A stretch of 64,000 nucleotides of DNA from Pseudomonas syringae. GTDB lineage: Bacteria > Pseudomonadota > Gammaproteobacteria > Pseudomonadales > Pseudomonadaceae. The position numbers and the translations under genes are program-made. The DNA lies in contig NZ_JPQU01000023.1 in assembly GCF_000737245.1 (NCBI RefSeq), positions 62,001 through 126,000 of the forward strand. Reading direction: 5' to 3'. Shown here in pieces: positions 26,502-34,703 of this stretch; position 1 is the stretch's first letter, and each line of letters begins with the position of its first letter. Under the pieces are notes generated by a model. It saw only the letters and a list, made by a program, of their open reading frames with translations. It did no database searches and was not told the DNA's origin.

Positions 26502-27446
26502 TTAAAAGGTTGGCATGGCACTGTCGGGAATCAGCGCCCCGGGATGTTGAATCACCACGCTCGCCAAACGATGCCCGGCTTCTGCTGCCTCAGCCGGGCC
26601 GCGACCGCGCAAGCGCATGGCCAGATAAGCGGCGCTGAACGAGTCCCCGGCAGCGGTGCTGTCAATCACTCGTGTTACAGGCTGTGCCGGAATGTCATAG
26701 CGTTCACCCGCAGATTCCACCAGGCAACTGAGGGAGCCGCGCTTGACCACCACTTCGCTGATATCACGCTGCCGATAAGCGGCTAACAACTGTTCCGTGT
26801 CGGCATAGCCAAACAGCGCTTGCTCATCGTCTTCGGTCAGCAGCGCGACATCGACATGCTCCAGACAGGCTCGATAAGCTTCGCGCGCCTGATCAACTGA
26901 AGCCCAGAGCCGCGGCCGGTAGTTGTTGTCGAAAGCTACTCTCGTGCCTTTCGCCCGTGCGCGTTTCAACGCCGCAAGCAGCCGCTCACGGCCGACTTCC
27001 CCCAGCACCGCCAGGGTAATACCGCTCAGGTAGAGGACATCGTAGTCAGCCAAAGCATTCAGGACCGTATCACCACTTTCGCTGGTAAAGCAGTCGCGTA
27101 CTGCCGCTTCATTGCGCCAATACAAGAAGCGCCGCTCACCCTTGGCATCGGTCTGGATGCAATACAGCCCCGGCAACCTGCCCGGCAGACGTTGCACCTT
27201 GCTCAGCCCTACGTTTTCCTGCGCCCAACTCTGGCACATGGCATCACTAAAGCTGTCGTCGCCCAACGCTGTCACGTAGTCAACCTGTGCACCGCTCTTG
27301 AGCAGCCGCGACAAGTAAACCGCGGTGTTGAGCGTGTCGCCGCCGAAGCTCTGCTGCAGAGCGCCATTGGCATGCTGCTGCAGCTCGATCATGCACTCAC
27401 CGATCAAGGCGATTCGTGGCTGGCTATGGGTAACGAGTTCACTCAT
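26502..27446 (-). CDS. kdgK: PfkB-family sugar kinase, probable 2-dehydro-3-deoxygluconokinase
   Basis: This 314-residue ribokinase-fold protein has the KDG-kinase N-terminus ALIGECMIELQQHANGALQQ, the substrate-binding SFGGDTLNTAVYLSRLL near residue 33, and the C-terminal PfkB signature VIDSTAAGDSFSAAYLAM near 262 with the catalytic Asp. It should phosphorylate 2-keto-3-deoxygluconate to KDPG for the Entner–Doudoroff aldolase. It lies 18 bp after the PLP enzyme gene on the same strand. That suggests the enzyme's keto product is the kinase substrate. A different PfkB kinase (KguK) is at 62136. Confidence 0.87.
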   Translation of the reverse strand: MSELVTHSQPRIALIGECMIELQQHANGALQQSFGGDTLNTAVYLSRLLKSGAQVDYVTALGDDSFSDAMCQSWAQENVGLSKVQRLPGRLPGLYCIQTDAKGERRFLYWRNEAAVRDCFTSESGDTVLNALADYDVLYLSGITLAVLGEVGRERLLAALKRARAKGTRVAFDNNYRPRLWASVDQAREAYRACLEHVDVALLTEDDEQALFGYADTEQLLAAYRQRDISEVVVKRGSLSCLVESAGERYDIPAQPVTRVIDSTAAGDSFSAAYLAMRLRGRGPAEAAEAGHRLASVVIQHPGALIPDSAMPTF

Positions 27447-27464
27447 AACGGATCAATCCTTCGA

Positions 27465-28670
27465 TTAGAAACAGGTGTCGAAACTTTCAATGACTTGCAG
27501 CTGTTCGTCCACCAGACAGCCCGAGCGCCATTTGTCGAACGTCAGGCAGGGGTGAGATGAGCCGAAGGCGATGATGTCGCCCACTTTAAGCTCGCAGCCG
27601 GTCGCGACGGTCATAAAGGCGTGTTGATCCATCACGGCGGTGACGGTGCATGCGCTGATGTCCGTTCCTTTATCTTCCAGCATCCCCGCCTGGTAGCGGC
27701 GTAATGGATTGGGCAATCCAGCGTCGTAGGCAACGTCACGTTTGCCCATTGCGATGACTGCAAAGCCGGGCTCAGGCAGTGACTGCACATGCGCCCAGAT
27801 TTCCATGGCCGGTTGCAACCCTTCGGTTAAATCACTGCGCCTATCGAGCACACAGCATTGCGCATCTTTATAGATGCCGTGGTCGTGTACCACATAACTG
27901 CCGGGGCGCAAGACGGCCAGGAATCGCTCGCGCACCTGGCGCTCGTCAAAAGCTTCGGCAATCAGATCGTACCAGGCCGAGCCCGACGCCGTGACAATCG
28001 GCCGCTCCAGAGCAAATGCGCCCTGATCCTGCAACTGTACGGCCAGCCGCACCAGTGAAGCGGCGAACTCGCGGATGCCGCTGACCGCCTGATCGCCGTG
28101 AAACACACCTTCATATCCCTCGATGCCAGTCAACGCCAGTGCCGGTTGAGCCGCGATGGCATCGGCCAGTGCCAGCACTTGTTGCTCGGTGCGACAACCG
28201 CAGCGGCCGCCCGGCACGCCGTACTCAATCATCACGTTCAGGCGAAGACCTCGAGAGGCGAAGAACTCTCCCAGTGCGGCGACGTTGTCTGGGTGGTCGA
28301 CCATGCAATGGAAATCAAACATCGAGTCCGACAGCATCTCTGCAATGATCGCCATGTTTGGGGTACCAATCAGCTGATTGGCCATCAGCACCCGTCGCAC
28401 GCCGCGTACATAGGCCGCTCGGGTTTGTACGGCGGTCGCCAGCGTCATGCCCCAGGCGCCCTCTTCCAGTTGCCGACGGAATAACGCCGGCACCATGCTG
28501 GTTTTGCCATGGGGCGCCAGTTCCGCGCCGCTGTTACTGACAAAGGTCTGCATCCAGCGAATATTGTGCTCCAGCGCCTGACGATGAATGACCAGTGCCG
28601 GGAGGCTAACGTCACGCACCATATAGTCGCCCGGCGTTGCCGCACCTTTCTCAACTTTTGCAATGCTCAT
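27465..28670 (-). CDS. DSD1/D-threonine-aldolase family PLP enzyme, candidate D-glucosaminate dehydratase
   Basis: This 401-residue fold-type III PLP protein has the alanine-racemase-like N-terminal barrel (LPALVIHRQALEHNIRWMQ; lysine in LAPHGKTSMVP near residue 55 as the Schiff-base site) and the C-terminal D-serine-dehydratase-like domain with a His/Cys metal pair (HDHGIYKDAQ near 285; SSHPCLTFDKW near 380). Family members remove ammonia from, or cleave, D-hydroxyamino acids. Cotranscription with a KDG kinase and proximity to RidA fit D-glucosaminate to 2-keto-3-deoxygluconate plus ammonia. The substrate is an inference; D-threonine or D-serine are alternatives. Confidence 0.8.
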   Translation of the reverse strand: MSIAKVEKGAATPGDYMVRDVSLPALVIHRQALEHNIRWMQTFVSNSGAELAPHGKTSMVPALFRRQLEEGAWGMTLATAVQTRAAYVRGVRRVLMANQLIGTPNMAIIAEMLSDSMFDFHCMVDHPDNVAALGEFFASRGLRLNVMIEYGVPGGRCGCRTEQQVLALADAIAAQPALALTGIEGYEGVFHGDQAVSGIREFAASLVRLAVQLQDQGAFALERPIVTASGSAWYDLIAEAFDERQVRERFLAVLRPGSYVVHDHGIYKDAQCCVLDRRSDLTEGLQPAMEIWAHVQSLPEPGFAVIAMGKRDVAYDAGLPNPLRRYQAGMLEDKGTDISACTVTAVMDQHAFMTVATGCELKVGDIIAFGSSHPCLTFDKWRSGCLVDEQLQVIESFDTCF

Positions 28671-28702
28671 GCAGATCTCCAGATGGTTTTTATTTACTGA
28701 TG

Positions 28703-29500
28703 CTATTCACTGATGCGCCGTGCAAGGCCGTTGGCACTCTCGATCAAGACTTTGCGATAAGCGTTGTAATGGGTTTTGGCATCGTCGCGTGGGGCAACGA
28801 TGCACAAGGTAGCAATGCACACGCCGTTGCTGTCTTTGACCGGAGCGGCAAAGCAATGGGTGAAAGTGTCGGCCACGCTATCGAAGGAGAAGAAACCCTC
28901 TTCGCCCGCCTTGCGAATTTCACCGAGAAAGGTCGCCATGGAGAGCCTCTCCCCATCGGGCAGGATGAAGTCATCGGCGTCAATCAGTTCGGCAATGGCC
29001 TGATCGGACAAATGGGTCAGCAGCAAGCGGCCAGAAGCGGTCCAGGGAATCGGAGCGTTCTCGCCGATATTCGAGGATATGCGGAAATGTCGTTCACCCT
29101 CCTGCATCAGTGCCACGGTGTATTTGCGGCCGTTGAGCAGGCACATCTGCGCGGTTTCCCGGGTCTGCCTGACAATATCACTGAGGCAAACCTGAGCTTC
29201 ACGCGTAAAGTCGAAATGGCGTAGATGAGCCTGACCCAGGAAATAAAGCTGGCGGCCCAGATAGACATGACCTTCGGTACCAACAGGTTCAAGGATGCGC
29301 CGTTCGAGCAATGACGCCACCAGTTCATACACCGTGGATTTTGGGCTGCCGATGCCGTTGGCAATGTCGTTGGGTCGTAATGGAGCGCCTTTTTCCTTGA
29401 GGAAATCAAGGATGTCGAACGCCCGATCCAGCCCCCGCGCCCGTCGCTTTATGGTGTCTTCGGTCATGTCTGGGTTATCCGAAATGGTGTGAAGGCTCAT
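28703..29500 (-). CDS. IclR-family transcriptional regulator
   Basis: This 265-residue regulator has an N-terminal winged helix (about residues 22–85: ALDRAFDILDFL is replaced here by GLDRAFDILDFLKEKGAPLR, then SPKSTVYELVASLLER) and a C-terminal GAF-like effector domain (about 95–260). It lies 32 bp upstream of the DSD1-type enzyme gene on the same strand, so it probably controls that operon and itself. The start could be ATG 29500 or ATG 29467; the longer form is shown. Confidence 0.88.
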   Translation of the reverse strand: MSLHTISDNPDMTEDTIKRRARGLDRAFDILDFLKEKGAPLRPNDIANGIGSPKSTVYELVASLLERRILEPVGTEGHVYLGRQLYFLGQAHLRHFDFTREAQVCLSDIVRQTRETAQMCLLNGRKYTVALMQEGERHFRISSNIGENAPIPWTASGRLLLTHLSDQAIAELIDADDFILPDGERLSMATFLGEIRKAGEEGFFSFDSVADTFTHCFAAPVKDSNGVCIATLCIVAPRDDAKTHYNAYRKVLIESANGLARRISE

Positions 29501-29516
29501 CGTCCAGCCCTGTGTC

Positions 29517-29606
29517 GTGGGACCGGCTTAAGCCGGGAAGAGGCCGGTGCAGCCGCTAGATATTCTTCAATCCTTGTCGCGCCTTCCCGGCTAAAGCCGG
29601 TTCCAC
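29517..29606. repeat. REP-type inverted pair, family C
   Basis: GTGGGACCGGCTTAAGCCGG plus GAAG at 29517–29540 faces CTTCCCGGCTAAAGCCGG plus TTCCAC ending at 29606. Each arm is itself a hairpin (CCGGCTTAAGCCGG). It separates ridA from the IclR gene, so the two may not share one transcript. Confidence 0.85.
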
Positions 29607-29607
29607 G

Positions 29608-29997
29608 TCACGCCTTCTTTTTGTACGCAATGCAATCAATCTCGACCTTGCAATCGACCATCATATTGGCCTGCACACAGGCTCGTGCAGGCGCATGCTC
29701 GGGCTTGAAGTACTCACCGAACACTTTATTGAAACTCCAGAAATCCCGCGGATCTTCCAGCCACACGCCGACCCGCACCACATCCTCAAGGCCGTAACCG
29801 GCCTCGGTCAGAATAGCTACCAGGTTGTCCATGGTCTTGCGGGTCTGCTCAACGATCCCGCCGGCGATGATTTCACCCTCATGGGCGGGCACTTGCCCGG
29901 AGACATGCAGCCAGCCATCGGCTTCCACGGCTCGTGCAAAAGGACGAGGCTGGCCGCCACCGGCAACGCTTCCAGCGCCGTAACGTTTGATGCTCAT
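29608..29997 (-). CDS. ridA: RidA family enamine/imine deaminase
   Basis: This 129-residue protein of the YjgF/YER057c/UK114 family begins MSIKRYGAGSVAGGG. It keeps the C-terminal conserved segment HAPARACVQANMMVDCKVEI, including the arginine needed for imine hydrolysis in active RidA proteins. It would hydrolyse reactive enamines released by PLP enzymes, which fits its place beside the DSD1-type enzyme. It is shorter at the N-terminus than some subfamilies. The gene is upstream of, and in the same orientation as, the IclR gene. Confidence 0.87.
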   Translation of the reverse strand: MSIKRYGAGSVAGGGQPRPFARAVEADGWLHVSGQVPAHEGEIIAGGIVEQTRKTMDNLVAILTEAGYGLEDVVRVGVWLEDPRDFWSFNKVFGEYFKPEHAPARACVQANMMVDCKVEIDCIAYKKKA

Positions 29998-30237
29998 GCT
30001 GTTTTTCTCCAGGCTGAAGGTGATGAAAGCAAAAACCTAATTCCGCTACAGCGGAACTTATTCTGCAATAAAGGAATACTGAAGAGTCTGCCACAATCAG
30101 TGGATGAAAAAAACCAACGCGCCGACGTCCTGGCTGTCTATCGGATACGCTTTAACGCCAGACAGGGCTGACTGGTTGCTGAGCAGCTATTATCAGGCAG
30201 ACAGGCATTTCGCCGTTGCCCGCAAAACGGAGATCCA

Positions 30238-30567
30238 ATGGCTTTAGCAGAACATCCTCATCAAGTTGCCCTGGAAATTTTCCTCGCCCGGCACCCGGAC
30301 CTGGAGCAGGAACTTGCCAGGCTCAATCCTTTGGCCGCCCAGGCCGCAGGGCTGACCCGGGAGCAGTATCGAGAAGAGCGCCTGCATGAGGCCTTCGAGG
30401 AAGAAGCCGAGAGGCAGGGCTTATTTGCCTGGGAGTTGACCTTGCAGCTGACGGCGCAAACCCCCGAAGAGTACGAAGCTCAACGCCAAGAGGTGCATAA
30501 AGAGGTAGCGCAGATGGCCGGGATGGACTGGCTTCAATACTGCGAAATGAACGGTCTGACACCCTGA
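30238..30567 (+). CDS. hypothetical acidic helical protein
   Basis: This 109-residue protein is rich in Glu, Gln and Leu and predicted almost entirely helical (for example QAAGLTREQYREERLHEAFE near residue 36). It has no signal peptide or membrane segment. It resembles small conserved pseudomonad proteins of unknown function, possibly DUF6388. GGAGATCC lies just before the ATG. It stands alone between the ridA region and a secreted protein gene; I cannot propose a role. Confidence 0.75.
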   Translation: MALAEHPHQVALEIFLARHPDLEQELARLNPLAAQAAGLTREQYREERLHEAFEEEAERQGLFAWELTLQLTAQTPEEYEAQRQEVHKEVAQMAGMDWLQYCEMNGLTP

Positions 30568-30655
30568 GCAACAAGACCGTTCGTCGCCCCCAAGGGCACC
30601 CTGCCATCTCTCGACTGACCAATATCAGGTAACGCCCATAATTTGGAGACGCACC

Positions 30656-30988
30656 ATGATGAAGTCAAAGATGACTAGCCTTTTCCTTGCAGGACTGCTT
30701 TCCATCTCTTTCGGGTCCGCGTTCGCAGCGGGCGAATCGGGCACCGGCCCAGTCAAACCTGAAACCGGCGGTGCCCAGAGCGGTTCCGCGATGCCACCAG
30801 GCACTCACCCTGCCGCTCCAGACGGCAGCACCAAAAAAGCTGATGCCTATGGTCGCAGCTCCGAATCCGGTGCGGGCAAATCTGTCGATGGCGGCACTAC
30901 TGGCAGCGCTGTAGGTAAAACCGGTGGCCCGAACAAAAACGGCCCTAATGGTACCGGCGGCGGCGCATCAGGCTCTGACGACAACTGA
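30656..30988 (+). CDS. small secreted Gly/Ser/Pro-rich protein
   Basis: This 110-residue precursor has a clear signal peptide (MMKSKMTSLFLAGLLSISFG, then SAFA, cleavage near residue 25). The mature part is low complexity, rich in Gly, Ser, Lys and Thr, without Cys or aromatic residues except one Tyr, and probably disordered in the periplasm. GGAG precedes ATG 30656. A strong terminator follows at 31003, so it is a single-gene unit. I recognise no functional family. Confidence 0.8.
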   Translation: MMKSKMTSLFLAGLLSISFGSAFAAGESGTGPVKPETGGAQSGSAMPPGTHPAAPDGSTKKADAYGRSSESGAGKSVDGGTTGSAVGKTGGPNKNGPNGTGGGASGSDDN

Positions 30989-31002
30989 GTCTCGGTGACA
31001 GC

Positions 31003-31035
31003 AAATGGCCCGGTCAATGCCGGGCCATTTTTTTT
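31003..31035 (+). terminator. intrinsic terminator
   Basis: AAATGGCCCGG-TCAATG-CCGGGCCATTT forms an 11-bp perfect stem followed by more Ts. It ends the secreted-protein transcript 15 bp past its stop and stands 24 bp from the convergent lipoprotein gene. Confidence 0.9.
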
Positions 31036-31058
31036 GCTTGAGTTACGAGCTGGCTAAG

Positions 31059-31418
31059 TTAAAGACAAGTCGCCAACGCAGCCCCACGCCGCTCGGCTGC
31101 CTGACTCGACGGCGGCGCGTAATAGCTGACAGCCGATCCGGCCCCAGCTGGTTTCACGTCGACAAAAAACTCCGCGCCCGTGTTGTAGATAGTGAACCCA
31201 TCTTTGCCTGAATGCATGAAGGCATCCGCTTCGCCGCCCAGTAGTGCTTCGTCCTGCCATGAGTATTCAATGCACTGCGCGACAACAACGGCAGTCTTGT
31301 GGCTGGAGTAGGACTTGTAAGGACCAGCCAGGCGGGCTTGATTTGACGGGGAGGTGCATCCTGCGAGCAGTGTGACAACCAGCACCGTGGGGACCAGCAC
31401 CGAAATCAAAAGCTTCAT
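31059..31418 (-). CDS. small putative lipoprotein
   Basis: This 119-residue protein starts MKLLISVLVPTVLVVTLLAG-C: a lipoprotein signal with lipobox LAGC, so Cys21 should be lipidated. The mature domain of about 100 residues has two Cys (one in AQCIEYSW, one near the C-terminus) that could form a disulfide. ATG 31418 is chosen because the signal peptide starts there; the frame extends 17 codons upstream. Function is unknown. Confidence 0.75.
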   Translation of the reverse strand: MKLLISVLVPTVLVVTLLAGCTSPSNQARLAGPYKSYSSHKTAVVVAQCIEYSWQDEALLGGEADAFMHSGKDGFTIYNTGAEFFVDVKPAGAGSAVSYYAPPSSQAAERRGAALATCL

Positions 31419-31497
31419 GACATTCCTTGGGTTAAAGAAATGGATTCTACACGGTCGGGGAAGGCGCATGCCGGTCCATGCGCCCTGCCCGTGAGCT

Positions 31498-31941
31498 TTA
31501 TGCTTCAGTCAATTGCACTTCGTACTCTTTGACGTATTCCCCAGCCAGGGTTTCTTTCTGCTTGTCATCGAGAATCTTGCCCGCCATTTGAAAGAATTTC
31601 TGCTCTTCTTCCTTCAAGTGATGATGGACTTTCTCGGAAAGTTTCTTGGCTGTCGCCAGCCAGCTGGGGCTCGACATTTCGGTCTCGTCCAACTCTTCCA
31701 TCATCTCGTCCATTTCGTGATGTTCGGAGATTGCGTGCCGACTCAGATCAACGCCACTGTCGTGCTCCATCAGCGGGATATAAAAGAAGCGTTCCTCGGC
31801 CGTTTCATGGGCCTGAAGCTCGGCTTTGAGCTGTTTATAGGCTTCAGCACGCTCGGCAGTGTCGCCGTGGGTCTGCACCAGGATGTCGGCATAGTTGCGC
31901 TGGCGCTCGTGGCTTTCTCGCAAGGCTTCAAAAATATTCAA
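31498..31941 (-). CDS. hemerythrin HHE-domain protein
   Basis: This 147-residue four-helix protein carries the hemerythrin iron-ligand pattern: His in LRESHERQR (residue 11), His in LQAHETAEERFFYIPL (near 50), HAISEHHEMDEMM (near 73) and VHHHLKEEEQKFF (near 110). It probably binds a di-iron centre for O2 or NO sensing or storage. The gene uses a TTG start at 31941, supported by GGAG eight bases upstream. Confidence 0.85.
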   Translation of the reverse strand: MNIFEALRESHERQRNYADILVQTHGDTAERAEAYKQLKAELQAHETAEERFFYIPLMEHDSGVDLSRHAISEHHEMDEMMEELDETEMSSPSWLATAKKLSEKVHHHLKEEEQKFFQMAGKILDDKQKETLAGEYVKEYEVQLTEA

Positions 31942-32088
31942 GGTCTATTCTCCAGAGACTGGCTTCCGAATCTGGAAGCGACCCTTACTAGACAGTCGGG
32001 CAAGAATGGCAGTTCAACATTATTGCGGGAGTACGCGAGGTACCGGAAACTACCGCACCAGCAAATGAACGAAGCCAAAGGACAAAGG

Positions 32089-32283
32089 ATGTTGCAAGAC
32101 GACCGCCAATATCTTGAGCTGGAAAATCTCCAAATCCAGAGCCGCAAGTTGGTCGCAGAAACCCGCAAGCTACTGGCCGAAGAAAAGAAATTGAAGCGAG
32201 AAGCCTTCTGGTACCCGTACCTTGTAGGCGCAGGCCTGATAACAGCGGCCAGTGCAATCATCAATCTGATTTCCAAGGCCTGA
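32089..32283 (+). CDS. small protein with coiled-coil and C-terminal membrane anchor
   Basis: This 64-residue ORF starts at ATG 32089 (AAAGGA six bases upstream). Residues 1–40 are a charged heptad-like helix (LQDDRQYLELENLQIQSRKL, then VAETRKLLAEEKKLKR), followed by one hydrophobic segment (YPYLVGAGLITAASAIINLI). An alternative ATG is at 32065. A similarly built gene follows about 100 bp downstream. The domain order resembles small phage- or toxin-associated membrane proteins, but no family is recognised. Confidence 0.6.
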   Translation: MLQDDRQYLELENLQIQSRKLVAETRKLLAEEKKLKREAFWYPYLVGAGLITAASAIINLISKA

Positions 32284-32385
32284 TTGGCTTCAGACCATCG
32301 CCGGGCTTGAGTTTTAGCGGCTATGGGTACACATTATTACAAGCGACGGCTACCAGATCATACCGTCCCGTTGAAAGGATCGACC

Positions 32386-32568
32386 ATGGATAACACTCGA
32401 AACAGCAATAGCGGCGAGAGGCTGTTGAGTCGTGAGCTTGCCGAGCTGGATGTGTTGATGAACACCAAAGAGTCGTTTGCCAAGCGCATCGGCCTCCTGC
32501 CTTTTGCGGCCGGTGCGGTGTCTGCAGCGGCTGCGTTGGTTGTCATCCAGCTAATCACCCACCTGTAA
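32386..32568 (+). CDS. small single-pass membrane protein
   Basis: This 60-residue ORF starts at ATG 32386 with AAGGA about 8 bp upstream. Residues 1–35 are hydrophilic and the C-terminus is one transmembrane helix (LLPFAAGAVSAAAALVVIQL). With its neighbour at 32089 it forms a pair of tail-anchored small proteins in tandem. A stem AAGCCCCT/AGGGGCTT at 32581–32603 follows, without a T tract. Function unknown. Confidence 0.6.
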   Translation: MDNTRNSNSGERLLSRELAELDVLMNTKESFAKRIGLLPFAAGAVSAAAALVVIQLITHL

Positions 32569-32837
32569 AACCTCTCCTTTAAGCCCCTTACTCCCAGGGG
32601 CTTGCATGCCGCCATACAACTGTCGCCTCACCTATGCGACAATGCGCGCCAAATTCGGCATGAATCCCGCTTTCATTTCCAGTCATCCGACCTCCTGTGT
32701 CGCAGATGCTGGCTAGATATGGCCCGAAGAATGGCCTCGAACCAGAGTCTCAATCGCTCAGGTACAGAGACGAAAACGGGTATCAAATCGGTAATCGGCT
32801 TCCATAAGCCACATCCAAGCTATTGAAGGTAAGGTAA

Positions 32838-34424
32838 TTGATCTCCACAGCAAACATCACCATGCAGTTCGGCGCCAAACCCCTGTTCGAGAACGTCTCG
32901 GTCAAGTTCGGTGCCGGTAACCGTTACGGCCTGATCGGCGCCAACGGCTGCGGCAAGTCCACCTTCATGAAGATCCTGGGCGGCGATCTTGAGCCTTCGG
33001 GTGGGCAGGTGATGCTTGAGCCGAATGTGCGTCTGGGTAAACTGCGCCAGGATCAGTTCGCCTATGAAGAATTCACGGTGCTCGACACCGTGATCATGGG
33101 TCACGAAGAACTGTGGAAGGTCAAGGCCGAGCGCGATCGCATCTACTCGCTGCCGGAAATGAGCGAAGAAGACGGCATGGCGGTGGCCGAGCTGGAAACC
33201 GAATTCGCTGAAATGGACGGCTACACGGCCGAGTCCCGTGCCGGTGAGTTGTTGCTTGGCCTGGGTATCGGCATCGATCAACACTTTGGCCCGATGAGCG
33301 AAGTATCGCCGGGCTGGAAGCTGCGCGTATTGCTCGCTCAGGCACTGTTTTCCGATCCGGAAGTGCTGCTGCTCGACGAACCGACCAACCACCTGGACAT
33401 CAACACCATTCGCTGGCTGGAAAACATCCTGACCCAGCGCAACAGCCTGATGATCATCATCTCCCACGACCGTCACTTCCTGAACAGCGTGTGCACCCAC
33501 ATGGCTGACCTGGACTACGGCGAGCTGCGTCTGTTCCCGGGCAACTACGACGAATACATGACCGTGGCGACCCAGTCCCGCGAGCAACTGCTATCGGACA
33601 ACGCCAAGAAGAAAGCTCAGATTACCGAGCTGCAATCGTTCGTCAGCCGCTTCTCCGCCAACGCCTCGAAAGCCAAACAGGCCACTTCCCGCGCCAAGGC
33701 TATCGACAAGATCCAGCTGGCCGAGGTCAAGCCTTCGAGCCGCGTCAGCCCGTTTATCCGCTTCGAACAAACCAAAAAGCTGCATCGCCAGGCGGTTATC
33801 GTCGAGCGCATGGCTAAAGGCTTCGACGGCAAGCCGCTGTTCAAAGACTTCAGCTTCCAGATTGAAGCAGGCGAGCGCGTAGCGATCATCGGCCCGAACG
33901 GTATCGGTAAAACCACCCTGCTGCGCACCCTGGTCAACGAACTGACTCCGGATGCTGGTAGCGTCAAATGGACCGATGCGGCGGAACTGGGCTACTACGC
34001 TCAGGACCACGCTCACGACTTCGAAGATGACGTCACGCTGTTCGACTGGATGGGCCAGTGGACTCAGGGCGAGCAGATGATCCGCGGTACTTTGGGTCGG
34101 ATGCTGTTCTCCAACGACGAGATCCAGAAGTCGGTCAAGGTGATTTCCGGTGGTGAGCAAGGCCGCATGCTGTTCGGCAAGCTGATCCTGCAAAAGCCGA
34201 ACGTGCTGATCATGGACGAACCGACCAACCACTTGGACATGGAATCCATTGAAGCGCTGAACCTGGCGCTGGAAAACTATCCAGGTACCTTGATCTTCGT
34301 CAGCCACGACCGCGAATTCGTTTCGTCCCTGGCGACCCGCATCATCGAACTGAGCCCAAGTGGCGTGACCGACTTCAGCGGCACCTACGACGACTACCTG
34401 CGTAGCCAGGGTGTGGTGTTCTAA
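32838..34424 (+). CDS. ybiT: ABC-F family ATPase, YbiT-like
   Basis: This 528-residue cytosolic ABC-F protein has two ATPase domains without membrane segments. Walker A GANGCGKS is near residue 35 and GPNGIGKT near 353, each with a signature and Walker B ([22 protein letters not shown]). The linker (about residues 240–310) is the ribosome-facing arm. ABC-F proteins act on ribosomes at the E site. The frame starts at TTG 32838, with AAGGTAAGG just upstream; the first ATG is 24 bases in and would remove conserved residues, so TTG is likely used. Confidence 0.92.
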   Translation: MISTANITMQFGAKPLFENVSVKFGAGNRYGLIGANGCGKSTFMKILGGDLEPSGGQVMLEPNVRLGKLRQDQFAYEEFTVLDTVIMGHEELWKVKAERDRIYSLPEMSEEDGMAVAELETEFAEMDGYTAESRAGELLLGLGIGIDQHFGPMSEVSPGWKLRVLLAQALFSDPEVLLLDEPTNHLDINTIRWLENILTQRNSLMIIISHDRHFLNSVCTHMADLDYGELRLFPGNYDEYMTVATQSREQLLSDNAKKKAQITELQSFVSRFSANASKAKQATSRAKAIDKIQLAEVKPSSRVSPFIRFEQTKKLHRQAVIVERMAKGFDGKPLFKDFSFQIEAGERVAIIGPNGIGKTTLLRTLVNELTPDAGSVKWTDAAELGYYAQDHAHDFEDDVTLFDWMGQWTQGEQMIRGTLGRMLFSNDEIQKSVKVISGGEQGRMLFGKLILQKPNVLIMDEPTNHLDMESIEALNLALENYPGTLIFVSHDREFVSSLATRIIELSPSGVTDFSGTYDDYLRSQGVVF

Positions 34425-34442
34425 ATAGCCTGAGCCTGTAAA

Positions 34443-34703
34443 GTTCGCAGCCTTCGGCAGCTCCTACAGACAGTACGCGGGACTGTAGGAGTTATCGGTG
34501 GTTACGACGGCGACGCATGCGGCGTCTCTGACACGCCGCAGTTCGTGGCCTTCGGTACATCCCATCACACATGAAATAAATATCTGAATTGGAATGCTTT
34601 TCTGTAGGAGCTCACGAGCACCGCGAGGCAGCGATGGCGGTTTGCCTGAAACACCGGGCTCGCTGGCCTCGTAACCTCGGTGAGCGCCTACAGGTCAGCA
34701 CTT
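34443..34703. repeat. cluster of diverged REP-like sequences between ybiT and the dehydratase gene
   Basis: The 279-bp spacer contains GCAGCTCCTACAG (near 34457), CTGTAGGAG (near 34484), a GGCGTCTCTGACACGCCGC hairpin (near 34523) and a second element from CTGTAGGAGCTC (34602) to GAGCGCCTACAG (34692). These are repeat-like but imperfect. The last one ends 12 bp before the stop of the leftward dehydratase gene and may form its 3' hairpin. Confidence 0.5.

Noticed and set aside
31003..31035. Hairpin considered as a riboswitch or regulatory RNA
   Set aside because: It is a simple GC-rich stem plus T tract right after a stop codon, an ordinary terminator.
32820..34307. Long minus-strand open frames (255 and 238 codons)
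   Set aside because: They mirror the two halves of the ABC-F gene; the forward frame has complete Walker and signature motifs, the reverse frames none.
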